Under the pieces are notes generated by a model. It was not told the DNA's origin, did no database searches, and saw only the letters and a list, made by a program, of their open reading frames with translations. This document shows positions 42,866 through 50,755 of a stretch of 64,000 bases of DNA, one piece after another. The stretch comes from Nonomuraea rhodomycinica (lineage in GTDB: Bacteria > Actinomycetota > Actinomycetes > Streptosporangiales > Streptosporangiaceae). The position numbers were made by a program, and so were the translations under genes. The stretch's first letter is position 1. Every line of letters starts with the position of its first letter. Where the stretch lies: the NCBI RefSeq assembly GCF_013363995.1, contig NZ_JABWGO010000010.1, forward strand, positions 248,001 through 312,000. Direction: 5' to 3'.

Positions 42866-44020
42866 TTACCCCACAATGCGTCCGACATACTCGCCAGACT
42901 CGGAAATCCTATACGGAAGGTTTGCCCCTTCGAAGATTCGGTTGACGTGCCAGCGATACAACTTCCTTCCAGATTCTGTGGCAAAACTGGAGTAGTGCAT
43001 CCCACAGTTGGCAAAATCGTGATACCAAGCCTCACGAGGTCTTGAGACCAAGTCGTGAAATACCTCTACAAGCCCAAGAAAGGTGTCTTCATCCCAGGTC
43101 TGAGGATTCAATGGCCAGGCGCCAGAAACGCCAAGTCTTCTCTCTATCTCTATTGCAGGGTCAACGAAATCCCTTGCATGGTCGTCCACGCAATCCCTAG
43201 GAAATGCCTGATCCAGATAGCCATTCTCTTCGAAGTTGCTGATCAGTGCAGAGAAATCTTTGCGAGCCTTTGTCAAGTCACGATACAACGCTTTGATAGT
43301 GCCGTTTTGAGCTCGCTTCCAATATGCGCGCGGGGAGCTCTGGATAGGAATGTCGTAAGCCCGCGCTATGAGTTCCTGAATAAATTCATCTGGAGTTATC
43401 TTAGAGGAGTTGGGCACCCCAAATAGCATGCCATTGCTCAGTGCGTTGAAATCTTGAACGACATTAGAATCTCTAAACGCCTCTCCAAGTAGGCGCTCCA
43501 CCGCAGCAAAATTGTCACGTATGCGCTGGCTTCCGCGGATAATATTTGTCGCCTCGTCGACAAAAAGGTGGGGAGGCCATACAAGTTCATAGTCGCCAAA
43601 ATAGATGTTTGTCTTTGGAAAAGGGTCCGCGTCTATAACTGGCGCTGTCTGGATTGAAGGCGAGGCAGGCGGTGAGGTTGGGCGTGAAGAGGTACTGGGT
43701 TGGGCGACGCTTTTTTCGGCCGATCGCGCCTGGAGTCGTTGGAGCTGTCGCTTGTAAGTCAACATCGACTGTCTATCGATCTCACCCCGGTCGTATCGCG
43801 TGTGGCATGTGGGGCAAAGGGCAATAAGATTCTCGGGCTTATGCTCCAGAACCTTGGCCCAAGGGTCAATGTGAGCGATCTCCACCGGAGTTGCTCGACA
43901 AGTGGGGATGGCGCACCGATGCCCAGCTTCGACGAGGATCATGCGCTCCATCGGTCGAGGGATAGCAGGTCGTGAATCAGACACGACAGCAGGGTACAAG
44001 AGGACTCCGACACTTAGCAT
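42866..44020 (-). CDS. HNH endonuclease with unrecognised C-terminal domain
   Basis: The N-terminal part is an HNH nuclease: RCAIPTC and CPTCHTRYD supply the zinc cysteines, and EIAHIDPWA and HKPENLIALC form the catalytic core. After a Ser/Pro linker comes a domain of about 260 residues, with FDYE-like GDYELVWPPHLF at its start and WYHDFANCGMHYSSF near its end, that I cannot name. The GC content is plainly lower than in the neighbours, which suggests recent transfer. The start is uncertain: ATG 44020 is used, and GTG 43984 and ATG 43951 would also keep the HNH core. Confidence 0.75.
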   Translation of the reverse strand: MLSVGVLLYPAVVSDSRPAIPRPMERMILVEAGHRCAIPTCRATPVEIAHIDPWAKVLEHKPENLIALCPTCHTRYDRGEIDRQSMLTYKRQLQRLQARSAEKSVAQPSTSSRPTSPPASPSIQTAPVIDADPFPKTNIYFGDYELVWPPHLFVDEATNIIRGSQRIRDNFAAVERLLGEAFRDSNVVQDFNALSNGMLFGVPNSSKITPDEFIQELIARAYDIPIQSSPRAYWKRAQNGTIKALYRDLTKARKDFSALISNFEENGYLDQAFPRDCVDDHARDFVDPAIEIERRLGVSGAWPLNPQTWDEDTFLGLVEVFHDLVSRPREAWYHDFANCGMHYSSFATESGRKLYRWHVNRIFEGANLPYRISESGEYVGRIVG

Positions 44021-44745
44021 GGGATGGCATCGCCATGTGTGGCAGGGCACAACGGCAAGGTTCGTCGCCTCGTCAGTTGCACCCCACGACGGGCAGCCAC
44101 CCGCTGACCGGGACACAACCGTCGAGTCGGCAGATCGATCATGTCGACGTGCCAGCACTGGGACGACCTCATCGTCCGACAGGGTCCAGCCTCCCCCGGA
44201 GTGCCGATAACGACACGAGCGACATAAGGATGATCAAGGTGCCAAGCATCAAGCGAGGCCAGAGAGTCGACCATCAAGCAAGACAAGACATTATCGGCCG
44301 ATAACCACTGCCGAATTGTTCCTATAGGTATCAAGCGGCGGCGCGGCGCGCCGCCGTACTCCCGTCCCTCCGCCCGCCCGCCGTCCGGGCGTGCGGCCTG
44401 GGGGCCGGTCCCGGACGGCGGCGGGACACCGGGCCGGGCACGGCACGCCGGCCCCGCCGTACTAATCGAACGCGCCGACCCGGGTTGCCGCGCCGCCGCA
44501 CAAACACAGCCCTACGATCGCCACTGCGTGGCTGGACGCCGTACATACTTGGGGGCGATCGACGATCCGTGCTTCGTTCCTCAGCACGGCTCACCGAGCA
44601 TATGGGTACGCCCCGCTGCCGAACTGAGGAGTACGTCCAGACATCTGCTCACGGTGTCGGTTGCGTGACAACGGACGGGATTCGCTGGTCGTTCGAGGAT
44701 GTGCTGTGTCACTCTCCGAGCACCGGAGTCGAGAGGGTGGGGAGC
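44021..44745. other. Non-coding stretch between HNH and NTPase-TPR genes
   Basis: These 725 bases hold no supported gene. The left part is AT-richer and could be the HNH promoter region. Positions 44330-44480 are extremely GC-rich with strong hairpin potential. Open frames that reach into the NTPase gene from the left have no family features. Confidence 0.55.
44379..44420 (+). other. Strong nested hairpin in a GC-rich island
   Basis: The arm cgccgtccggg (44379-44389) pairs perfectly with cccggacggcg (44410-44420). The 20-base loop contains a second ggcc/ggcc hairpin. Another self-complementary block, gcggcgcggcgcgccgc, lies just to the left near 44333-44355. No T-run follows, so a simple terminator is unlikely. 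Confidence 0.5.
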
Positions 44746-47382
44746 ATGTTCGGTGTCCGGTGGCAGGAGCGGCGGTTGCTGATCGTTGTGATTGGCTTGG
44801 CGGCAGCCGGGGCCGTGTCCGGGGTGCTGGTGGCCTTCAAGGTGACCGTTCCATGGATCCTTGGGGCTGCGGCAGTGGTCGTCGCGGTCGCGACGGTGGT
44901 GTCCGGGCTGGTGCAGGAGCGCTACAAGCGGACGGTGGCCCGTCAGGACGAGGTGACGCTGAAACTTCAGGACGGCGCCTTGGTGTTGCCCAGTGGACGG
45001 CTGCCTCGCGTGTCTGATGTGACGGACCCGTTGCAGTTGGGGGTGCATCCGGCGATCAGCCTGCCAGGCAGCCCCGATACCGAGCCGCCGGCCTATGTTC
45101 CCCGTGATGTGGACGACGAGGTGCGGGAGGCGCTGGCGGGTGGTGGGTTCGTGTTGTTGGTCGGTGATTCGACCGCGGGCAAGTCGCGCACCGCTTATGA
45201 GGCGGTCCGAGCCACGCTGCCCGATCATGTGCTGGTCGCCCCGCACGATCGTGCTGCGCTCCCGGCCGCGATCGAATCGTGCGTGCGGGTGCAGCGAGTG
45301 GTGTTGTGGCTGTCGGACCTGGAACATTACCTCGGCCCTGGCGGGCTGACCCGCGAGCAGATCGCGCGGATCACAGGCGGGAGTGGTCATCGTGTGATCG
45401 TGGCCACGCTCCGCAGTGCGGAGCAGGCGCGGCTCACGAGCCCTGCGGCAGATCCAGATGATGCCATGCGGGCAGCGGGGCGCCAGATCCGAGAGGCGCT
45501 GGAACAGGCGTATGCCATCAGGCTGCCGAGGATCTTCAGTCGGACCGAACTGGAACGCGCCCAGGCACGAGAGTGGGATGCGCGGATCTCCTCGGCGCTG
45601 GAGCACGCGGATGAGTGCGGAATCGCCGAGTACCTTGCCTCAGGGCCAGAATTGCAGCGGTTGTTTGCGGATGCCTGGGACGTCGGGGTCAATCCGCGCG
45701 GGGCGGCGCTCGTGGCCGCCGCCATCGACTGCCGCCGCGCTGGCTACACCAGCCCTCTGCCGCGCACCTTGCTCGCCGAGCTGCATACCGCCTACCTGGA
45801 CTCCAGAGGCGGGCACCGCCTACAACCGGAATCCATGCAGGAGGCCTGGGACTGGGCCACCCAGCCCCGGCGGGCCACCACTGCTCTGCTCTCGCTCGTG
45901 TCCGGCGCTGCTGATGACGGCGTGGACGTGTTCGATTATCTGGTCGACGTCCAGCAGCAAGCTGACGGCCCGCTCGCGCAGGTGGCCACGTCCGTGATCG
46001 AGGTCATGCTGGCGCATGTTGGCAACCCTGAGGACGCTGACCAGATCGGGCTGACGACCTACCGCCAAGGCCGCTATCCATTGGCGGAACAGGCCTACCG
46101 CATGGCTTATCCCCTCCATCAGCAGACGCATGGCAACGATGCCCCGATCACGTTGACCAGCCGTAACAACCTGGCGCTCGTGCTGGATGAGCTGGGCCGG
46201 TTGCAGGAGTCCGAGGCCGAGCATCGAGCGGTGCTGGAGATGCGGCGCCGGGTGCTGGGCGAGGAGCACCCGGACACGTTGACCAGCCGTAGCAACCTGG
46301 CGGGCGTGCTGCGCGCACTCGGCCGGTTGCAGGAGTCCGAGGCCGAGCATCGAGCGGTGCTGGAGATGCGGCGCCGGGTGCTGGGCGAGGAGCACCCGGA
46401 CACGTTGACCAGCCGTAACAACCTGGCGCTCATGCTGCGCGCACTCGGCCGGTTGCAGGAGTCCGAGGCCGAGCATCGGGCAGAGTTGGAGGTTTGCCGC
46501 CGGGTGCTGGGCGAGGAGCACCCGTCCACGTTGATCAGCCGTAGCAACCTGGCGCTCGTGTTGGGTGAGCGGGGCTGGTTGGAGGAGGCGGAGGCCGAGT
46601 TTCGAGCGGTGCTGGAGATGCGGCGTAGGGTGCTGGGCGAGGAGCACCCGTCCACGTTGACCAGCCGTAACAACCTGGCAGGGGTGTTGGGTGAGCGGGG
46701 CTGGTTGGAGGAGGCGGAGGCCGAGCTTCGGGCGGTGCTGGAGGTTTGCCGCCGGGTGCTGGGCGAGGAGCACCCGTCCACGTTGATCAGCCGTAGCAAC
46801 CTGGCAGGGGTGTTGGATGAGCAGGGCTGGTTGGAGGAGGCGGAGGCCGAGCATCGAGCGGTACTGGAGATGCGGCGCCGGGTGCTGGGCGAGGAGCACC
46901 CGTCCACGTTGATCAGCCGCAACAACCTGGCGGGCGTGCTGCACAAGCTGGGCCGGTTGGAGGAGGCGGAGGCCGAGCATCGAGCGGTACTGGAGGTTTG
47001 CCGCAGGGTGCTGGGCGAGGAGCACCCGTCCACGTTGATCAGCCGTAGCAACCTGGCGGGGGTGTTGGGTGAGCGGGGCTGGTTGGAGGAGGCGGAGGCC
47101 GAGCTTCGGGCGGTGCTGGAGGTTTGCCGCCGGGTGCTGGGCGAGGAGCACCCGTCCACGTTGACCAGCCGTAGCAACCTGGCAGGGGTGTTGGGTGAGC
47201 GGGGCTGGTTGGAGGAGGCGGAGGCCGAGCATCGAGCGGTACTGGAGATGCGGCGCCGAGTGCTGGGCGAAGAGCGTCCGGAGACGTTGACCGGCCGTAA
47301 CAACCTGACGACGGTACTGCGCCACCAAGAACTGCAGAAAGAGACTGAGGTGCGCCCGACGCAGTCGGTGGAGAAGGAGTAG
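44746..47382 (+). CDS. Membrane P-loop NTPase with ten near-identical TPR repeats
   Basis: The 878-residue protein has two membrane segments (about 10-55) and a P-loop domain with GDSTAGKSR at 140-148 and a Walker B-like VVLWLSDLEHYL near 185. A helical domain follows, then about ten 42-residue TPR/kinesin-light-chain repeats of the type HRAVLEMRRRVLGEEHPDTL. NTPase plus TPR arrays are typical of STAND/NLR-like sensors. ATG 44746 has GAGAGG nine bases upstream. It is the last gene before attR, a usual place for cargo. Confidence 0.82.
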   Translation: MFGVRWQERRLLIVVIGLAAAGAVSGVLVAFKVTVPWILGAAAVVVAVATVVSGLVQERYKRTVARQDEVTLKLQDGALVLPSGRLPRVSDVTDPLQLGVHPAISLPGSPDTEPPAYVPRDVDDEVREALAGGGFVLLVGDSTAGKSRTAYEAVRATLPDHVLVAPHDRAALPAAIESCVRVQRVVLWLSDLEHYLGPGGLTREQIARITGGSGHRVIVATLRSAEQARLTSPAADPDDAMRAAGRQIREALEQAYAIRLPRIFSRTELERAQAREWDARISSALEHADECGIAEYLASGPELQRLFADAWDVGVNPRGAALVAAAIDCRRAGYTSPLPRTLLAELHTAYLDSRGGHRLQPESMQEAWDWATQPRRATTALLSLVSGAADDGVDVFDYLVDVQQQADGPLAQVATSVIEVMLAHVGNPEDADQIGLTTYRQGRYPLAEQAYRMAYPLHQQTHGNDAPITLTSRNNLALVLDELGRLQESEAEHRAVLEMRRRVLGEEHPDTLTSRSNLAGVLRALGRLQESEAEHRAVLEMRRRVLGEEHPDTLTSRNNLALMLRALGRLQESEAEHRAELEVCRRVLGEEHPSTLISRSNLALVLGERGWLEEAEAEFRAVLEMRRRVLGEEHPSTLTSRNNLAGVLGERGWLEEAEAELRAVLEVCRRVLGEEHPSTLISRSNLAGVLDEQGWLEEAEAEHRAVLEMRRRVLGEEHPSTLISRNNLAGVLHKLGRLEEAEAEHRAVLEVCRRVLGEEHPSTLISRSNLAGVLGERGWLEEAEAELRAVLEVCRRVLGEEHPSTLTSRSNLAGVLGERGWLEEAEAEHRAVLEMRRRVLGEERPETLTGRNNLTTVLRHQELQKETEVRPTQSVEKE
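46150..47283 (+). repeat. Nine full 126-bp tandem repeats coding the TPR array
   Basis: The phrase acgttgaccagccgtaacaa (or close variants) recurs every 126 bases from 46150 to 47284. Units differ at only a few positions, in two or three subtypes, for instance ctggagatgcggcgc against ctggaggtttgccgc. Such near-identity at DNA level points to recent unit duplication. Confidence 0.95.
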
Positions 47383-47404
47383 ATGGAGCGCCTGCTTGCC
47401 CCGC

Positions 47405-47422
47405 GGGATATATGCGGGATGG
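47405..47422 (+). promoter_or_regulatory. Candidate integrase arm-type site, right end
   Basis: gggatatatgcgggatgg matches the site at 33053-33070 in 17 of 18 bases. It lies 73 bases before the right att repeat. Confidence 0.5.
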
Positions 47423-47494
47423 TCTTCCCTAGTAGGGGAAGGGCGAGAGTCTCGTCCGAGGTCAAGGCCTGATGCTGTCAGGAACGTTGGCCCG

Positions 47495-47600
47495 CTGTAA
47501 AACCGTCGGCTCAGCCGACCGCAAGTTCGAACCTTGCACCTGCCACCAGCAGTACCAGCAGGTCAGAGGCCCTTCGGGGCCTCTTCTGCGTTTCAGGGGT
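47495..47600 (+). repeat. Right attachment site (attR)
   Basis: This direct repeat of 32904-33008 runs from the tRNA anticodon loop to ttcaggggt and includes the CCA end and the terminator hairpin (47565-47584). The 5' half of a tRNA is absent, so it is not a functional tRNA gene. Sequence similarity to the left end continues for about 40 bases beyond the repeat (tgagcggNcgNttgtcgNtg). Confidence 0.9.
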
Positions 47601-47756
47601 CATGCCGCCGTGAGCGGGCGGTTGTCGTTGGTCCACCAATATGCGTGCAAGGATCTTGGGTGCGTCCCCGCAGGTCGGCGGCCCGATTCGGCCAATACGT
47701 GGCCAAGAGAAAAGCCCCGGTGGTGGGCCGGGGCTCTGGGTGTGGTGAGTACTTGG

Positions 47757-48052
47757 TCATGCGGCGAGGGCGTCGCCTATCCGCTTGTTGGCGATCTCCT
47801 GCTGGCCGTCGATGCACTTGGCGTAGACACGCAGGAGGGCGTCCCATGCCCCGCACGCTCGGCCACATCCGGCGCCGGGACGCCCGCATTGAGCCACAGG
47901 GACACGGCCGCGTGCCGCAGGTCGTACGGCCGCTTGGCGAGCGGCGAGGCCACATTCCCTTCGAACGGGTCGACTGCGGACGGGATGATTAGGCGGCCGG
48001 CGTGTGCGCGACGCGCGAGAAATGCCAGGTCGCGGGCTGATCGTTGTGCCAT
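47757..48052 (-). pseudogene. Frameshifted C-terminal remnant of a second integrase
   Basis: The sequence reads ASPLAKRPYDLRHAAVSLWL and continues to AERAGHG, almost the same as residues 396-430 of the intact integrase. Then a one-base loss shifts the frame, and the rest (LLRVYAKCIDGQQEIANKRI, ending at TGA 47757) continues in another frame. The N-terminal 380 residues are missing. It lies just outside attR, as expected for an older element inserted at the same site. Confidence 0.85.
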
Positions 48053-48146
48053 TGGCGTGTCATCAAGGGCGGTGACGAGGGTTCAACCACGGTCACCCAC
48101 GACCCGCCCCAGCCCCGAGTCAACGCCCCTAATGGAAAGATCTCTG

Positions 48147-48191
48147 CAGTTCCCAAGCTGACGGCACGGGTTCGATTCCCTCGCTCGCGCC
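48147..48191 (+). other. tRNA-Gly(CCC)-like 3' fragment
   Basis: The stretch contains ttcccaagctga, which looks like the anticodon loop and 3' stem of tRNA-Gly(CCC), then acgggttcgattccctcg, which looks like a T arm with mismatches. There is no 5' half. It may be a leftover attachment site of another element. Confidence 0.35.
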
Positions 48192-48281
48192 GCTCTCCGC
48201 GAGGTCGGGGCGTTCAATTCGCCTCGCCATCGGCACGAGGGTCGAGCAGGCCGCATGCTGCCTCGATGTCTCCAGACGAGA

Positions 48282-48542
48282 TCAGATCACGAATCGCGGC
48301 CGCCATACCCTCGAACCCGGCGTCTCGTAAGCATGAAACTCGCCGGTGCGCGCATTCTTGTCCATGTTGTGCTCGACGACATCCAGGGTCATGAAGGTCG
48401 CATATCGGCGTAAGCCATCGCGGAAAGTGATCGTCGCGTCGGCCTCGTCGGCGGTGTCGGCTTCATATCCCTGCCATGCCGGGATCGTCATCTCGAACTT
48501 CGGATCCGTGATGTGGTAGAAGGTCCCGTCGAAAGCGATCAT
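48282..48542 (-). CDS. Hypothetical protein (86 residues)
   Basis: ATG 48542 has a perfect AAGGAG six bases upstream, which decides the start. The product begins MIAFDGTFYHITDPKFEMTI and ends HAYETPGSRVWRPRFVI. It is a compact, mostly beta sequence without known motifs. Its location beside remnants and an immunity-like gene suggests accessory DNA. Confidence 0.65.
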   Translation of the reverse strand: MIAFDGTFYHITDPKFEMTIPAWQGYEADTADEADATITFRDGLRRYATFMTLDVVEHNMDKNARTGEFHAYETPGSRVWRPRFVI

Positions 48543-48612
48543 CTGATGCTCCTTCTGCAGCCGATGGCGCTGTCTCGGCGACGACGGTGGCGATCGCTTG
48601 AGCACTTACTGA

Positions 48613-49203
48613 TCACACGGGTCGTGCAGGGGTCAGCAGCCACCGGGCGAAACAGCTCTCGTCGTCCAGCCGGGTGTACCAGCGCACCTTGAACGCGAAC
48701 GTTGTGTACATCGTCGATATCAGAAGGCCTGGATCGTCCCCGTGTGGTGGTCGTCCGTGTGCCGGCGGCACCGGTCCTGGTCGGGCAGGCGCCAGGGGTT
48801 GCGAGTGTGCTCCGGTGCCGTCGCATGCGGCGCTGAACAAGGCGAGCTTCCCGCTGCGCACGACGAGTGGGTCACCGTCTTCATCGTCGGTGTCCGGGTG
48901 GCGGAGGGCCTCGGTCAGCACACGCGGGTAGTCGGGCCCCGATGCCTGCACGATGCCGATGCCGCCGTCCTCTGCCTGGAAGACCTCCATCCAGCTGTCA
49001 TCACGGACGACTCCGTCGGCGCCGACGAGGGCTGCCCAGCCGGCTCCGACCGGGATGCTGGTGTCCTCCGGGCCGAGATCCACGATGTCGTCGTATTGGT
49101 TGTCGCTGAATCCACGCCATGCGTCGCGCAGCGAAGCGTCGACAGCGAGAAACGGATCGCCGTTTGTCCAGAGTTGGCCAACATGCACCCACGGTCCTCG
49201 CAT
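48613..49203 (-). CDS. Hypothetical protein, possibly an immunity protein (Imm21-like)
   Basis: The 196-residue protein has WTNGDPFLAVDASLRDAWRG near the start, then SIPVGAGWAALVGADGVV, and a C-terminal TFAFKVRWYTRLDDESCF strand. The spacing of the first Trp/Gly-Pro stretch and the GWAALV strand recalls Imm21-type immunity proteins, which protect against polymorphic toxins. I hold this assignment loosely. No toxin gene is visible nearby. Confidence 0.5.
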   Translation of the reverse strand: MRGPWVHVGQLWTNGDPFLAVDASLRDAWRGFSDNQYDDIVDLGPEDTSIPVGAGWAALVGADGVVRDDSWMEVFQAEDGGIGIVQASGPDYPRVLTEALRHPDTDDEDGDPLVVRSGKLALFSAACDGTGAHSQPLAPARPGPVPPAHGRPPHGDDPGLLISTMYTTFAFKVRWYTRLDDESCFARWLLTPARPV

Positions 49204-49560
49204 GGGTCCATTGTGGATGCGAGCTGAGCGAAAGCCGCACGGAGATGGTGCGGAGGGGCCGAGGGCTCGTGCACTGTGCGTTAATGATCTTGCTGGCTAT
49301 GGTGGCCGAGCAAGGTGGCGCCGCAGGTCCGAGGCCTTGACGGACAGGAACGGACACGCGCTGTAAACCGTCGCCCCGAGGGCCATACCCGCGTGGCCGT
49401 CCCACGTGCGCGGGGAGCGCCAGGCCGTGGCCGCGTTGGCAGTCAGGCCACGGGACCATCCCCGCATGCGCGGGTACGTGCGCGTCGCGGACGAGCACCG
49501 GAGGAGAACCGGACCGTGGGCCGTCCGGGAGGTTGTCGGCGATCTTCTCCAGCCAGGCCG
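49204..49560. other. Degenerate stretch with CRISPR-like repeats
   Basis: No intact gene is supported here. Two I-E-type repeat-like units lie at 49391-49481. The rest looks like decayed accessory DNA, with open frames on both strands that match nothing I recognise. Confidence 0.45.
49391..49481 (-). CRISPR. Possible two-repeat relic of a type I-E CRISPR array
   Basis: Read on the minus strand, CCCGCGCATGCGGGGATGGT, followed by CCC (within 49452-49481), and CTCCCCGCGCACGTGGGACG (within 49391-49420) resemble the actinobacterial I-E repeat, with its central GCGCA hairpin and GGGGATGGTCCC-type end. About 31 bases separate them, close to the usual I-E spacer length. No third repeat, leader or cas gene is visible, and the second unit is degenerate. 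Confidence 0.4.
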
Positions 49561-49938
49561 GCACGGCGTCCGCAGCGTCAGGGGTCTCGGGGACGGCCAT
49601 TACGACCGCTCGCCAGTCTCTCGGCAGCGTCGTCCGGCGCCGTGGCGGCCATCGGGGGCGCCTCCAGTGGTCCTCGTCCCAGTGGTAGCCGCAGCATGGC
49701 GGGGTGCGATGCCGGGCGAGTCGTTTCGGCCTGGTCGCGTCCACGAGCTGGTCGGGTTTACACGGCAAGACGGGGCGGGCCGCGCGACCGGCCGGTGCTG
49801 GAGGGTGGCGCCGATCCATCCGCACTTCGGGCAGAGGGGCTCCAGGCCGCTGTACGGCGGGAGCGCCGCGGCGACGTCGGGGGTGTGCCATATGGTCGTG
49901 CTTCCTCTCGCTGCTGGGGCGAGAGGAAGCCAGTCCAT
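49561..49938 (-). pseudogene. Broken zinc-ribbon gene
   Basis: From 49938 the translation reads IWHTPDVAAALPPYSG and then LCPKCGWIGATLQHRP. The expected second half, PKRLARHR and CCGYHWDED, appears only in another frame, followed by ETPDAADAVPAWLEKIADNL. A frameshift near 49760 would join the halves into a CxxC...CCxYHWDE zinc-ribbon protein of the sort found in actinomycete elements. Confidence 0.45.
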
Positions 49939-49988
49939 CAGATCGTCAGTGTCGCCTCAGCGAGTCAGGCGACTGGGCGGGAGCTGAG

Positions 49989-50735
49989 TCATTCGTCGAA
50001 CCCCCGCTGCTTCAGCCTGGCCACGAGTTCGTCCATGTTCTTCGGTTCGCTCCAGGCGGAGCCGCCGACGTTGAGAGGCTCCCTGCCGCCGACGAGTGCG
50101 GTCTGGCCGTCGATGGCGCGGGCCTTGAGGGCGGGGTCCTCCAGCACGATGCCCTGAGGCGGCACGGACATCAGCTTCGCCCGTGGCGGAAGCGCGGCAC
50201 CCGCATCGCGCACCTTGCCAAGTGCGCCCTCGGGCATCTCTCGGGGGAACACCAGGACACGGGTGCCGGGCGGCATCGCGGTGGCGAAGTCCTGGACATC
50301 CTTTTCGGGCTTCCACTGGTCGGCCGGGAGCGCGTCGTCGCGTATGACGGGCCCTTGATCGAGGGCGATGTGTATGAGGCCGTTCGCGATCGAGGCCCGG
50401 CCGGCGACGCCCTTGAGTGGTTCGGTGATGCGGACGCGCAGGACGATTCGGTAGTCAAGGGGGCCGTTGGGGTAGCTCTCCAGGATCGGTCCCTGCTGCC
50501 AGCCGTCGATGACACCGGCGGCCACGATGGGTCGTCCGGCGGCGAGAGCCTCGGGAGATTCGGCGGCCTGGAAGTCCGCCGCCGCGACGCGCAGCGGGGA
50601 CGTATCGAGCGAGCCCTTCTGCTCGGCGGCCGCGGCAGGGGCGGTGCTTGGCCGCGCGGTTTGCGCCGACGTGGTGGTGCCGCACGCGGTCAGGGCGGCC
50701 GCCAAGGCAAGGGCAGCGGCGAGGTGCTTGCTCAC
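49989..50735 (-). CDS. Lipoprotein of unknown function
   Basis: GTG 50735 has GAGGAGA six bases upstream. The 248-residue product has a lipoprotein signal ending LTACG. A Thr/Ala-rich linker and one globular domain follow (PIVAAGVIDGWQQGPI, DYRIVLRVRITEPLKG, RVLVFPREMPEG). It should be anchored on the outer face of the cytoplasmic membrane. No family is recognised. An earlier start up to 51032 would add a non-protein-like leader and run through the metzincin fragment. Confidence 0.78.
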   Translation of the reverse strand: MSKHLAAALALAAALTACGTTTSAQTARPSTAPAAAAEQKGSLDTSPLRVAAADFQAAESPEALAAGRPIVAAGVIDGWQQGPILESYPNGPLDYRIVLRVRITEPLKGVAGRASIANGLIHIALDQGPVIRDDALPADQWKPEKDVQDFATAMPPGTRVLVFPREMPEGALGKVRDAGAALPPRAKLMSVPPQGIVLEDPALKARAIDGQTALVGGREPLNVGGSAWSEPKNMDELVARLKQRGFDE

Positions 50736-50755
50736 GTGGGGTTCTCCTCGCATCG

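Larger units (their letters stand above)
32904..47600. mobile_element. Integrative and conjugative element (AICE, pSAM2/SLP1 type) in tRNA-Tyr
   Basis: The 14.7-kb element is bounded by the att repeats. It carries int, xis, a rolling-circle initiator, an FtsK-type translocase, a Pra-like activator and a KorSA-like repressor. These are all the parts expected for excision, replication and mycelial transfer, and all are open. Cargo genes are the HTH/Nudix pair, the HNH protein and the NTPase-TPR protein. The element is probably still functional, but that is not proven. Confidence 0.92.

Noticed and set aside
46150..47283. CRISPR array reading of the 126-bp repeats
   Set aside because: The units are contiguous, in frame and code TPR helices. 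There are no unique spacers.
47495..47580. Second tRNA-Tyr gene
   Set aside because: Only the 3' part from the anticodon loop onward is present. The 5' acceptor and D arm are replaced by unrelated sequence, so it is an attachment-site copy.
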